DNA of 64,000 nt from Phycisphaerae bacterium (GCA_030601845.1 JAUWAY010000007.1:1-64000), one strand, 5' to 3'. Counted from the stretch's first letter, positions 8,703-17,141 are shown. The notes: generated by a model not told the origin, from the letters alone. A program made the numbers and translations.

Positions 8703-9911
8703 ATGAAAAGCTATAAGTATAGCGCTCGGGATTTGTTGGGGACGCAAAAGGAAGGCCTCGCGCAGGCGGCTTCTGCAAACGATGCAGTGGCCTGGGTTCG
8801 TGAACAAGGGCTTATCCCCGTCTCTGTCGAGGAGATATCTGTCGGCATTAGGCAAACCCGTCCAACAGTTCGCCGAAGGCGAATCAAATCAGCAGACCTC
8901 GCAGGGTTTTGTTGGCAGCTGACCACGATGATAGAAGGAGGAGTCCCCATTACCACCTCTTTAGAGACCATTGCCGAAGACACAGAAAACCTGCAGCTTC
9001 AGCAGGTTCTGCAGGAGGTCACGGAAGAAATGGAGAAAGGTTCAACCTTTTCGGAGAGTGTTTCGAAATTCCCGGGTGTTTTTAACCAGTTGTTCCGTGC
9101 GATGGTATTAGCCGGTGAAAGCGGCGGCACCTTCCCGGAAGCGCTGCGCCGGCTGGCAGAGTATTACGAAAACCGTGATAAACTGGGGAAAAAGGTTAAG
9201 GCCGCGATGGCATATCCGACCGTCGTATTAGTATTTATTATCCTGATAGTCGCATTCATAATGACTTTCATTATTCCACGATTTCGCGTCGTATTTGACC
9301 AGATAGGCGGCACTCTGCCTGCTTTCACCCGGGGATTTATGCTGGTTTATGACATCCTCCGCTTCAATATTGCCTACATCATCGGCTCTTGTATTCTCCT
9401 GATAATTTTGGCAGTTTTACTTTACACCAGGACCCGAAAAGGTCATTACCTGTTTAGCAAGATTGCGCTGGGCCTGCCCCTGATCGGCAGGATACTCAGC
9501 CAGGCCTTCGTCGCAATGTTTTGCAGGACAATGGCAACGTTACTGGCTGCGGGTGTTCCGGTGCTCGAGGTGTTCGACATCCTCTCTGCAATGAGCAATA
9601 ACGATATTATCAAGGAGGCGATAATACGAACCAGAGACCATATTGTCGGCGGCTCAAACATCTCTTTGAGTATGGCCGCATCCGGCTTCTTCCCTAATGT
9701 GGTCGTCAAAATGGTACAGGTCGGAGAAGAAAGTGGGTCGCTACCCAACATCCTCGAAAAAACCAGCGAATATTACGAACGAAAGGTCGACTCAACCATA
9801 ACCACTGTGATGAGTCTGCTTGAGCCGATAATGATTATAACGGTTGGCGCAATTGTATTGGTAGTAGTTCTTGCGCTGTATCTGCCTATCTTCACAATGT
9901 CGGCCGTATAG
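8703..9911 (+). CDS. gspF: Type II secretion / type IV pilus platform protein (GspF/PilC)
   Basis: Inner-membrane platform on which the ATPase acts. The 402-residue chain has an N-terminal cytoplasmic segment (MKSYKYSARDLLGTQKEG), then two repeated T2SSF domains at roughly 65-190 and 270-395 (GFCWQLTTMIEGGVPI and MFCRTMATLLAAGVPVLEV). Each is followed by membrane helices such as VVLVFIILIVAFIMTFIIP. Length and order match GspF. It lies 304 bases after gspE and precedes the major pseudopilin. Confidence 0.95.
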   Translation: MKSYKYSARDLLGTQKEGLAQAASANDAVAWVREQGLIPVSVEEISVGIRQTRPTVRRRRIKSADLAGFCWQLTTMIEGGVPITTSLETIAEDTENLQLQQVLQEVTEEMEKGSTFSESVSKFPGVFNQLFRAMVLAGESGGTFPEALRRLAEYYENRDKLGKKVKAAMAYPTVVLVFIILIVAFIMTFIIPRFRVVFDQIGGTLPAFTRGFMLVYDILRFNIAYIIGSCILLIILAVLLYTRTRKGHYLFSKIALGLPLIGRILSQAFVAMFCRTMATLLAAGVPVLEVFDILSAMSNNDIIKEAIIRTRDHIVGGSNISLSMAASGFFPNVVVKMVQVGEESGSLPNILEKTSEYYERKVDSTITTVMSLLEPIMIITVGAIVLVVVLALYLPIFTMSAV

Positions 9912-10075
9912 CAGCGTAAAAGCTAAAAATGGAAAGCGAAAAACGTAAACCGAAAAATGCAAAAACACAATTAAAATTCAAAACCTTGTCCTGAGGCGAA
10001 GCTGAAGGATCTGATTTTGAGCTTTACGCTGTGGTTATTAGCCGTTAGTTTTTTTTAGTTTTTTTAGTTTAGTTG

Positions 10076-10139
10076 TTGACAAATTTAGTCGATTGTGGTA
10101 AGATAGCGAATTATGGCAAAATAGCTAATTATGGTAAAA
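10076..10139 (+). promoter_or_regulatory. Sigma-70-like promoter with tandem downstream repeats, upstream of the major pseudopilin
   Basis: TTGACA (10076-10081), a 17-base spacer and TAAGAT (10099-10104) form a near-consensus promoter. Downstream, a unit of about 18 bases ending in TTATGGCAAAAT / TTATGGTAAAAT is repeated up to 10139, so further -10-like boxes recur at one-repeat intervals. Confidence 0.75.
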
Positions 10140-10208
10140 TCAAAAAGCGTTCCCTGTTTTAGCAGGGACGAACGTAATTTAAAACGTTTTTATTAGGAGA
10201 AGTTGAAA

Positions 10209-10628
10209 ATGAAAAGTAGAAAAGGTTTCACACTGATCGAGCTGATGGTCGTAATTCTGATTGTCAGCATATTAGCTGCAGTGGCGATTCCGATTATGCG
10301 AGGCCGAATTGACGCGGCCAAGTGGTCGGAAGGCAGGGCGATGATGGGTACCATAGGAACCTGCATACGTGCCTATTGCGCTGAGCACGATCAAGCGCCA
10401 TCCACAGGCGATTTTACGTCCTGGGGCACGGAGTTGGGATTCGTGCAAGGGGACTTCCAGGGTGCTTACTTCACGTATGCGGCGTTTAATATTGACGGCG
10501 TTGTCTATGACCCAAACATCTTGGAGAGCCCCTTGACATTTACAATCAAGGGCACCAAAACCGAACTTACGCCCGACTCGTATACGCTGACCGCAACGGG
10601 TACGTGGACAGCCGGCACAGGCGGCTAA
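10209..10628 (+). CDS. Major pseudopilin / type IV prepilin (GspG-like)
   Basis: Structural subunit of the pseudopilus or pilus, 139 residues. The class III leader is MKSRKG, followed by FTLIELMVVILIVSILAAVAIP; cleavage is expected after the glycine and Glu+5 is present. The C-terminal half is a small beta domain with two cysteines (TIGTCIRAYCAEH). The ATG at 10209 has AGGAGA 8 bases upstream; a TTG six bases earlier is less likely. It has its own strong promoter, as expected for the most abundant subunit. The prepilin peptidase is not in this window. Confidence 0.92.
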   Translation: MKSRKGFTLIELMVVILIVSILAAVAIPIMRGRIDAAKWSEGRAMMGTIGTCIRAYCAEHDQAPSTGDFTSWGTELGFVQGDFQGAYFTYAAFNIDGVVYDPNILESPLTFTIKGTKTELTPDSYTLTATGTWTAGTGG

Positions 10629-10647
10629 AAGCGAACATAATAGGGAG

Positions 10648-10666
10648 GGGGGCCGAAAAGGCCCCC
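10648..10666 (+). terminator. Terminator-like hairpin after the major pseudopilin
   Basis: A 7-bp GC stem (GGGGGCC / GGCCCCC) with a GAAAA loop. The following tract is only weakly T-rich, so it may attenuate rather than stop transcription, fitting higher expression of the major pilin than of the genes behind it. Confidence 0.55.
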
Positions 10667-10756
10667 ACCTTATCCTTAAATTTAAGACCGCACGGAGGCG
10701 GGTATTATTAGAAGCGACTCAAGGTTATTATACCAGTCGCTTTCGGTACGTTAGTA

Positions 10757-10970
10757 GGGGCAACCCAGCGTGGTTGCCCTGGGCAGGCACATAGGCCTGC
10801 CCTTACGATGGAGAGTGATGACTATGACTGTTAACCCCGTTAGAAATCGGGATGGAACCACCACTTCAACTGTTCCTGCAGATAACAGCAAGGGCGGCTC
10901 AGGCGTACCACTTGTAATGAGGAAGAGTCGGTCCGAGTATCCATTATGTGGATCTATTTCTAACGGGGTT
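10757..10970. repeat. Stacked dispersed repeats: double hairpin plus a perfect 15-bp inverted repeat overlapping a pseudopilin start
   Basis: Two hairpins (GGGCAACC/GGTTGCCC at 10758-10779; GGGCAGG/CCTGCCC at 10781-10802) are followed by AACCCCGTTAGAAAT (10834-10848) and its perfect reverse complement (10956-10970). The second repeat lies inside the reading frame of the next gene and encodes most of its leader. Confidence 0.8.
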
Positions 10971-11444
10971 AAGCGACTCAGGTCCGAGGCGGCAGTTACC
11001 TTCATTGAGGTAATAGCGGCTATGGTCATCCTGGCAGTGGCGGTGATAGGAGCCGGCGGATACAGATATTATTGCGTCCTGGATGCCCGAAAGGCCGATG
11101 TACAAATTACCGCTGCCCGGCTCGCCTCGACGCTGCTGGAAAGTTGGCGCAATACAAGTGACCCAAACACATTTGACCCAACTGACCCAACGCAATTAGC
11201 AAATCCTCCGCAATTAACCATTGTGGCCGGCCCGGCCCCCGCAGTGCCGACTGGTTTTACAGAATCGAGAAGTTATGTAATTGTTGTTGGCGGCCTCGAA
11301 TACCGCGCCGTGCTCTCGTGGAAAGATATTCCCCTGAATACGCCGCAGGTCCCACCGGGGCTGCGGGCCCTAAATGTTATTGTGGTTCGGCCACAGCGAC
11401 AAGACAGCATATTAGTCAAACTTACAACGTACACGTTACAGTAG
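10824..11444 (+). CDS. Minor pseudopilin (GspI/PilV-like) with repeat-derived N-terminal leader
   Basis: Minor subunit probably placed at the pseudopilus tip. The prepilin helix is AVTFIEVIAAMVILAVAVIG, with Glu in the expected place but Ala instead of Gly before the cleavage site. Before it lies an unusually long leader of about 50 residues, encoded almost wholly by a perfect inverted repeat (10834-10970). The ATG at 10824 is chosen because GGAGAG lies 8 bases upstream; ATGs at 10818 and 10917 are alternatives, and there is no start codon between the repeat and the helix. The C-terminal part is a beta-rich domain of about 130 residues. Confidence 0.78.
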   Translation: MTVNPVRNRDGTTTSTVPADNSKGGSGVPLVMRKSRSEYPLCGSISNGVKRLRSEAAVTFIEVIAAMVILAVAVIGAGGYRYYCVLDARKADVQITAARLASTLLESWRNTSDPNTFDPTDPTQLANPPQLTIVAGPAPAVPTGFTESRSYVIVVGGLEYRAVLSWKDIPLNTPQVPPGLRALNVIVVRPQRQDSILVKLTTYTLQ

Positions 11445-11456
11445 AATACTTAAAAA

Positions 11457-11496
11457 GATAGCGGATAGCGGATAGCGTATAGCGTATAGCGTATAG
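11457..11496. repeat. Tandem 7-base repeat (GATAGCG/TATAGCG)
   Basis: About five and a half copies of a 7-base unit lie between two pseudopilin genes, 16 bases before the next start codon. Confidence 0.85.
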
Positions 11497-11511
11497 AAAA
11501 AATGGCGTAAA

Positions 11512-12081
11512 ATGCAAAGAGAAAAGCAAAAAGCGAAAAGCGAAAAATGGGATACGAGATACACGGCTCAACGAGGATTTACACTAATCGAGTTGATGGC
11601 CACCATAGCGATGGCCACTATCGTCATACTTGGCATCGGCGTTGTTCTGGTTGACAGTTACCGCGGCTGGAACAGGATGTATGATCGCGTGTTCAGCGAT
11701 GTGGTAACCGACAGCTATGTGGCCAGAAAGGCCTTTGATGCCGTCGTTCGCAAGGCCAGTGTAAAACAACCTGGCGACGTCAGTGCCGCCGAGTCTGTTG
11801 AGCTTTACTACTACCAAAATACGGACCCAAATTTATCACCGAACCTCGACCGGAGTGCTCGTTTTACGATAGCCGGTAACGAGCTGCAGGTTGTTTATGG
11901 CAGCGGCAAACTCGTTGCAGGTACCTGGCAGGTGACATCGGCTTCCAGTCCCATGACGCTTGCGCGTAATGTCACCTACGGCAGCTTTTTTATCACCGGC
12001 GCTTGCGTGCGAATGGTATTGAAGCTTGACAATGGCAGCGAGACAATGACGGTAACCTGTTCACCGGTCAGACACAATTAG
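11512..12081 (+). CDS. Minor pseudopilin (GspJ/PilW-like)
   Basis: Minor pseudopilin of 189 residues. The helix GFTLIELMATIAMATIVILG carries the canonical Gly/Phe cleavage site and Glu+5. The 22-residue leader MQREKQKAKSEKWDTRYTAQ is Lys/Glu rich and encoded by AAAGCGAAAAGC-type low-complexity sequence that looks like the spacer repeats around it. No Shine-Dalgarno box is visible and no other in-frame start lies nearer the helix. The C-terminal domain has the extended beta pattern of GspJ/PilW proteins (SVELYYYQNTDP). Confidence 0.85.
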   Translation: MQREKQKAKSEKWDTRYTAQRGFTLIELMATIAMATIVILGIGVVLVDSYRGWNRMYDRVFSDVVTDSYVARKAFDAVVRKASVKQPGDVSAAESVELYYYQNTDPNLSPNLDRSARFTIAGNELQVVYGSGKLVAGTWQVTSASSPMTLARNVTYGSFFITGACVRMVLKLDNGSETMTVTCSPVRHN

Positions 12082-12347
12082 GTCGAACATCGTTTGTTGG
12101 TGTCGAAGCTCGTATCGAAGCTGGAAACTGGAGGCTGGATGCTCGAAAAAAACGAGCTTCGACCTGCTGCGACGTGCGCAGCACGGTGAGAGCACGAAAC
12201 AGAAAAATGTAAAACTGAAAACTAAAAACCTAAAACCACAATTTAAAACGCAAAACTTTTGAGTTTTACGCTTTGGTTTTGCACTTTAAGCTTTTGTTGT
12301 TTTGGATTTTGATATTTGATACTCGAATTTTATTGAGGAGATGGAAA
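12082..12347. repeat. Spacer with GAAGCTGGA-type and AAAACTGAAAAC-type dispersed repeats
   Basis: No gene. About 12100-12165 holds GAAGCTGGAAACTGGAGGC-like words also seen at 19855-19990. About 12190-12310 is an AT-rich inverted arrangement (AAACCTAAAACC versus TTTTACGCTTTGG). Confidence 0.6.
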
Positions 12348-13598
12348 ATGACAAAAAAGCAATTGAAAAGTAATAGAAGTGGCTTTGTGCTGCTGCTTGT
12401 GGTGGTGATGGTTGTGCTTTTGTTTATTATCGGGCTTGGTTTGCTGCGATTAGGCCTTAGCGCCCGAATGCAGGCTTCGCGGACCTCGGCGGGGATATCC
12501 GCCCGCACCGCCGCCGATGCAGGGCTTATATCGGCAGTGCAGGTAATGATGAAAAAGATGATCAGCGAGCCAACTTGGGATAACAGCACGCTGCCGGTGG
12601 CGACAAATGTGGATTTACCTAATTCTTACGCAAGCTACAGTTTCAACACTACGGGCGACCCTTGCAACGATTTTCAGATTACTTCGACCGGCAAATCCGG
12701 CGTTGCCGAGGAAATAGTCTACAGTAAAGTTATCGTGCAATCAGCGTTTGTTGGTATTGCAGTCAAGGAGGATATTGACGTCAGGGTTGATGCCCAGTTT
12801 GGTACGATTCCGGCCGACAGCAACTTTGTGCTGCGAACCGACAGCACCGAGGACGGAGCAATAACTCTCAAGTCCCGTATTTTTATTCCGGGAGATGTAA
12901 TTGTGGGCCCCGGAGGCGACCCTGATACCGTTATCAACAAACATGACACCGTTGTGATAGAAGGTGACGTGTATGCCGCTCCGGTAGAGATATACTACCC
13001 ACCGGTGATACCGCCCGCATTTCCTGGTGGTCCGGACGTGGATATAGAAGTCAGGGGTGGGGGTGAACCCCTGACAATCACGGAAAGCGGCAGATATGGC
13101 AGTATTACTGTGAAGCCGAACGTGTCCGGGACTCCGGCAATACTGGAGATAGCCGGTGGAGATGTCGTGCTCTATGCGACCGGCGATGTGTCTATTGCCA
13201 ACGGGTGTTACATTAAGATAAAGTACGGTTCGTCTTTGGAGTTGTATTTGGGCGGAAATCTGTCGGTCGAGAACAGTGGGGGGATAGTCCACGAGGGTAT
13301 AACGTCCGGCAGCCCTCTGGAAGATATTGCTGAAGCCGCCATGAATCTTAAGATATATGGGATGGACAGTTGTACTCTCATTCAACTCAAGGCCAACTCT
13401 GCCCCTTTTTATGGTGCGATGTATGCTCCGAACGCCAACCTGCAACTATACAATAGTGGAGACTTAGCCGGAGCGTTTGTGGGCAGAAGTGTGAGGATGT
13501 TTAACTCAAGCGGTGTTTTCTATTATATCCCGGCGCTTGGGCAAGTTGGCATAAATGACCAGACAGCATATCTTGCGGTAGTACGCTGGTGGGAATAG
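12348..13598 (+). CDS. PilX/GspK-like pilus-associated protein
   Basis: Protein of 416 residues with a basic start (MTKKQLKSNRSG) followed by a hydrophobic helix FVLLLVVVMVVLLFIIGLGL, the pattern of the PilX N-terminal domain, then SARMQASRTSAGISARTAADAG, typical of GspK/PilX stalks. The remaining 330 residues are glycine-rich beta repeats (ILEIAGGDVVLYATGDVSIANG), resembling the DUF7305-type beta-helix seen in planctomycete pilus clusters. The helix lacks the usual Glu+5. The ATG at 12348 has GAGGAG 7 bases upstream. It could be a tip adhesin or minor pseudopilin. Confidence 0.75.
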   Translation: MTKKQLKSNRSGFVLLLVVVMVVLLFIIGLGLLRLGLSARMQASRTSAGISARTAADAGLISAVQVMMKKMISEPTWDNSTLPVATNVDLPNSYASYSFNTTGDPCNDFQITSTGKSGVAEEIVYSKVIVQSAFVGIAVKEDIDVRVDAQFGTIPADSNFVLRTDSTEDGAITLKSRIFIPGDVIVGPGGDPDTVINKHDTVVIEGDVYAAPVEIYYPPVIPPAFPGGPDVDIEVRGGGEPLTITESGRYGSITVKPNVSGTPAILEIAGGDVVLYATGDVSIANGCYIKIKYGSSLELYLGGNLSVENSGGIVHEGITSGSPLEDIAEAAMNLKIYGMDSCTLIQLKANSAPFYGAMYAPNANLQLYNSGDLAGAFVGRSVRMFNSSGVFYYIPALGQVGINDQTAYLAVVRWWE

Positions 13599-13994
13599 CA
13601 GCGGTCTCGATTCTCGTCGAGCATCGAGCATCGAGTATCCAGTTTTATAGGACTTGTCATACTAAAATCAGGCATACCAACCTGTGAAACCGGCATATTG
13701 TGATTTCTACGTAAAACGGTCGGGTTTTTAGGCCGATGAGTACTTGATAACGCTACTGTTTTCACAGGGCCGTCTGGCGCGAAAGCGGGAGGCGGATAAA
13801 AAAAAATCCGAAATTCGAATATCGAAATCCGAAACAATATCAAATTACCGAAATCCAAATGACTGAAACAATTGTTTTGAAAATTTGAACATTTGAAAAT
13901 TCGTATTTGTTTAGAATTTAGGATTTAGAATTTAGTGCTTTTCATAGCTTCGTGCTTTTGGCGGTAATCTAATCATTGTGAGGTTGAAAGATTT
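13599..13994. repeat. Gene-free spacer before pilM with text-like repeats
   Basis: About 13607-13645 has GAGCATCGAGCATCGAG words; 13800-13960 has AAATCCGAAATTCGAATATC and TTTAGAATTTAGGATTTAG words. Between them lies a candidate structured element (13681-13796). Confidence 0.6.
13681..13796 (+). ncRNA. Candidate structured RNA element upstream of pilM
   Basis: CCTGTGAAAC (13681-13690) can pair with GTTTTCACAGG (13758-13768, one bulge), enclosing a smaller GTCGG/CCGAT stem. Directly after it, CCGTCT / AGGCGG (13770-13795) closes a hairpin topped by CGC-GAAA-GCG with a GNRA tetraloop. The two stacked domains suggest a folded RNA or a DNA cruciform. It matches no riboswitch consensus I know. Strand is assumed from the following gene. 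Confidence 0.3.
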
Positions 13995-15080
13995 ATGGAC
14001 TGGGGTTGGAAACGGTCGTTTAAGCTTGAGAGTCCGAAAACGGAAATCCTGGGTCTGGATATTGGCTCATCGACGGTCAAGATGGTTCAACTGCGCAAGA
14101 CCGACACCGGCTGCACAGTTACCGCGGCCGGCATAGTTGATATCGCAGCGAGCGAAAACAACAATAATCGCAAAGATATAAACACCGTCAGGGCGATTGA
14201 CGAATGCCTTGAGTCGATAGGAACCGGGGCGAAACTGGCGGTTTGCAGCGTATGCGGGCCGGAAGTTGCGGTACGTGCTTTTAGGTTTCCTTCATTGCCG
14301 GCGGAAGAGCTGCAAGGAGCGATCCTGCTCGAAGCCTCGCAGGTTTGCCCTTTCAACATTGACGACGGAGCTGTGGATTATCAACTGACATCTGGTGATG
14401 AGATTCATATCAATGGTGTGTTAGTAGCGGCGACGAATAGGCTGATTAAAAAGAGGAGACAACTTGCTAAAAATGCTTCTCTCAAATGCGTTCTGCTGGA
14501 TGTTGACGGATTGGCACTTTTGAATTGCTTCAGTGAATGCGGAGCAAAACAGGCCGGCCAAACAACAACTATTCTCAACGTCGGCAGCTCTTACACAAAC
14601 CTGGCAATTGTTGGCGATAATGCTTTACCCTTTATTCGCGATATAGCTCATGCCGGCCAGACAATCGTTAACACAATAGCGATGGAAAAAGGCGTTTCAA
14701 CAGAAACTGTCAGTAGAAAACTCTGCGGCTGTGAAGACCCGACAGAACCTCATTTAGAACTCTATGACAGTTTGGGCAGGGCCTGTCAGGAATTGGTTGT
14801 CGATGTTGCTGAAACATTGCGCTACTACATGGCTCAGGAAAAATCAGCCGTTATCCAAGAGATATTTGTCTGTGGTGGTTTTGCTCTGGTCAAGGGGTTT
14901 GTTGAGTTATTAGATAGCCAGCTTCCCGTCAGCGTTGTGTTGTGGAACCCGTTTGATGAAATAGGGTGCAGTGCAAGTAAAGACTGTAAAGATATTCTTG
15001 CAAAGAAAGGCCCTGCATTGGCGGTGGCAGCCGGGCTCGCTCTGAGGTCGATTGGAAGCATATCCCGCCAAGCCGGATAG
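13995..15080 (+). CDS. pilM: Type IV pilus assembly protein PilM
   Basis: Actin-like cytoplasmic ATPase that recruits the PilN N-terminus to the pilus base. The 361-residue chain has the phosphate-1 motif LGLDIGSSTVKMVQL near residue 20, a middle TTTILNVGSSYTNLAIV phosphate-2 loop, and the C-terminal adenosine motif VCGGFALVKGFVELL. This is the order of the PilM/FtsA/SHS2 family. PilN- and PilO-like genes follow directly. GAGG lies 11 bases upstream of the ATG. Confidence 0.92.
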   Translation: MDWGWKRSFKLESPKTEILGLDIGSSTVKMVQLRKTDTGCTVTAAGIVDIAASENNNNRKDINTVRAIDECLESIGTGAKLAVCSVCGPEVAVRAFRFPSLPAEELQGAILLEASQVCPFNIDDGAVDYQLTSGDEIHINGVLVAATNRLIKKRRQLAKNASLKCVLLDVDGLALLNCFSECGAKQAGQTTTILNVGSSYTNLAIVGDNALPFIRDIAHAGQTIVNTIAMEKGVSTETVSRKLCGCEDPTEPHLELYDSLGRACQELVVDVAETLRYYMAQEKSAVIQEIFVCGGFALVKGFVELLDSQLPVSVVLWNPFDEIGCSASKDCKDILAKKGPALAVAAGLALRSIGSISRQAG

Positions 15081-15099
15081 GAAATACAGGATACGATAA

Positions 15100-15741
15100 A
15101 TGTTCACAATAGATTTGTTAAATGGACAGGGTGTTCCACCAAAGGGCGGGGCTGCGGGCATAGCTATCGTGACCACGGCCTTTGCAGTGCCTGTCATTAT
15201 TGCAATAGCAATGTTCGGCTATTATCTGCACTCCAGTATCGTTATGTCAATACAGGAGGGGAGAATGATTAGTTACGACGCAAAGATTGGCGAATTGTCG
15301 GACGCTGTGGAGCTGCAGGAATTATTCGAAAAAGAGAAAAACGCTGCAAATAACTGCTTGTCGGAAGTTGCAAGCTCTATTGGCCGACATATTCAATGGT
15401 CGCCCATCCTGGTGACACTGGCGGAAAATATGCCGGACTCGGTTGTGTTGACACGGCTTTCGGTAACACAGGGCTCTGTAAGAAAGAAAGTTCCACGAAA
15501 AGATAACCCCCAAGAAATGATTAATATCAGTGTCCCTGTAAGAACATTGCATATGAGTATTAGTGGACGTTCACAATCGGGCTGCGACGAGGCAGTTAAG
15601 GATTTTCGAGACCGTCTTTACTCTTCAAGTTCGCTTGGCCCAAAGCTTGAGAACATTAGAATTTCGCAGGAGTTTGGTAGACTTGATGGCCGGGATGTTG
15701 TCTCTTACGAAATAGATTGTATTTTCAAGCCGGGATTATAA
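15100..15741 (+). CDS. PilN-like fimbrial assembly protein
   Basis: Inner-membrane alignment protein of 213 residues. A short cytoplasmic start (MFTIDLLNG) resembles the PilN motif that docks on PilM. One membrane helix follows (VTTAFAVPVIIAIAMFGYYL), then a coiled-coil stretch (about 60-95) and a ferredoxin-like periplasmic domain with SPILVTLAENMPDSVVLTRL. It sits 19 bases after pilM and 10 bases before the PilO-like gene. Identification rests on motif, topology and order more than on sequence identity. Confidence 0.8.
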   Translation: MFTIDLLNGQGVPPKGGAAGIAIVTTAFAVPVIIAIAMFGYYLHSSIVMSIQEGRMISYDAKIGELSDAVELQELFEKEKNAANNCLSEVASSIGRHIQWSPILVTLAENMPDSVVLTRLSVTQGSVRKKVPRKDNPQEMINISVPVRTLHMSISGRSQSGCDEAVKDFRDRLYSSSSLGPKLENIRISQEFGRLDGRDVVSYEIDCIFKPGL

Positions 15742-15751
15742 CGGGCGTTTT

Positions 15752-16321
15752 ATGAAGTTGATTCATAAGAAATATCTGATAACAACAGCTTTAATATGGG
15801 TATGTTGCTTCATACTGTTTTTCTTCGCCTATATGCTTGTGCTGGCACCACAGGCGAAAAGCAAAAAGCAGACCTCAGAGCAACTTGCCGAGAAAAAGCA
15901 GGTATATGACTCTGCACTAAAAGCAGCACATGAGGAAACCCGGATTCGGATAAATAAAGAAATCGAACATCTACGAAATAAGTTGAAGGATTTTGTTGTT
16001 GATTCTGAAGATTCGACTAATTTGACATTCGATATAAGCCAGATTGCCAATGAGAAAAGGGTTGGTTCGTTTAGCGTTAAAAGTAAAGACGACCACAGAG
16101 GCTCAGAAATACCTAATTGTAAGCATGTACGCCAGAGCCATATTGATGTTAGCTTCACTGCGGATTTTAGTCAGTTTGCAACTTTTTTGAATGCATTAGA
16201 GAGACACCGGCCGTTTATCTTTGTCGATAAATTCACAATAGCTCGCTCAGATAGGGAAGACTCAGACCACAAGGTGGGTATGAACCTGTCGGTTTTTGTC
16301 AGAAGCCCGCAGGGCAGCTAA
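15752..16321 (+). CDS. PilO-like inner-membrane alignment protein
   Basis: Protein of 189 residues with one N-terminal membrane helix (ALIWVCCFILFFFAYMLVL), a long charged coiled coil (about 35-90) and a small C-terminal domain with a FATFLNALERHRPFIFVDKF segment, as in PilO/GspM. It follows the PilN-like gene by 10 bases, and PilN and PilO act as a heterodimer. Sequence identity to characterised PilO cannot be judged here. Confidence 0.75.
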   Translation: MKLIHKKYLITTALIWVCCFILFFFAYMLVLAPQAKSKKQTSEQLAEKKQVYDSALKAAHEETRIRINKEIEHLRNKLKDFVVDSEDSTNLTFDISQIANEKRVGSFSVKSKDDHRGSEIPNCKHVRQSHIDVSFTADFSQFATFLNALERHRPFIFVDKFTIARSDREDSDHKVGMNLSVFVRSPQGS

Positions 16322-16361
16322 AAGCTCGGTTGAGTTTTTGGCGTCGGTATACAGTGTAAAA

Positions 16362-17141
16362 ATGAAAACAATAGCAATAGCAAATCAGAAGGGTGGCTGT
16401 GGGAAAACAACTACTGCAATGAATCTTGCAGCCGCACTTGCCAAAAGAGGAAACAAGGTGCTGATAATTGACCTTGACCCGCAGGCCCACTCCACACTCG
16501 GTTTGGGCCATGACCCTGACGAGCTGGGTAAGACCGTTTATGATGCTCTTACAAACGTTCAAGTTGCAATTACCAGAGTTATAATAAGCACGAAAATTGA
16601 GCGGCTTAGTCTGGCACCAAGCAGTATCTTACTTTCTGGAGTCGAGTTCGAGCTGGCAACGGTCCACGGCAGAGAATTTGTTCTGAACCAGCAGCTCAGC
16701 AGTATAAATAGCAATTACGATATAGGCGTTATTGACTGCCCCCCTTCGCTTGGTTTGTTGACTTTGAATGCCCTATCTGCGAGCAGCGATATAATAATAC
16801 CCGTTCAGACGCATTATTATGCACTTGAGGGGTTAAGACAGTTACTTGAGACCATAGAGATTGTCAGGGAACGTTTCAATCACGACTTGAAAATCCTTGG
16901 TGTGCTGCTGACCCTGGTTGACAGCAGGACAACATTAAGCAGGCAAATACAAAGGCAGATGAGAGAGTTTTTCGGCGACCTCGTATTTGATACGGTTATT
17001 CACAGAACCGTAAGATTGGCTGAGGCCCCAAGTGCCGGTGAGTCTATCTTGACTTATGCCCCCGAAAGCAAGGGGGCTGTTGAATACAGAAGTTTGGCTG
17101 AGGAGATAAGCGATGGCAAAGCGCAAGCCAGGGATACATAA
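16362..17141 (+). CDS. ParA/MinD-family ATPase within the pilus cluster
   Basis: Cytoplasmic P-loop ATPase of 259 residues. The deviant Walker A is NQKGGCGKTTTAMNLAAAL, switch I/Walker A' LIIDLDPQAHST follows, and Walker B lies in IGVIDCPPSLG. The overall sequence is that of ParA/Soj-type proteins, with no long amphipathic C-terminal helix as in MinD. The start at 16362 fits the beta strand MKTIAIAN directly before the P loop. No ParB gene is adjacent; instead the gene is overlapped by 29 bases by the PilP/GspC-like gene, so it likely positions the secretion/pilus machine (inference by analogy with TadZ/CpaE). Confidence 0.9.
   Translation: MKTIAIANQKGGCGKTTTAMNLAAALAKRGNKVLIIDLDPQAHSTLGLGHDPDELGKTVYDALTNVQVAITRVIISTKIERLSLAPSSILLSGVEFELATVHGREFVLNQQLSSINSNYDIGVIDCPPSLGLLTLNALSASSDIIIPVQTHYYALEGLRQLLETIEIVRERFNHDLKILGVLLTLVDSRTTLSRQIQRQMREFFGDLVFDTVIHRTVRLAEAPSAGESILTYAPESKGAVEYRSLAEEISDGKAQARDT

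Noticed and set aside
10203-10208. TTG start six bases before the major pseudopilin ATG
   Set aside because: The ATG has better Shine-Dalgarno spacing and gives the normal short prepilin leader.
13769-13797. Group II intron domain V
   Set aside because: The GAAA tetraloop hairpin lacks the AGC catalytic triad and bulge spacing, and no reverse transcriptase or other intron domains are visible.
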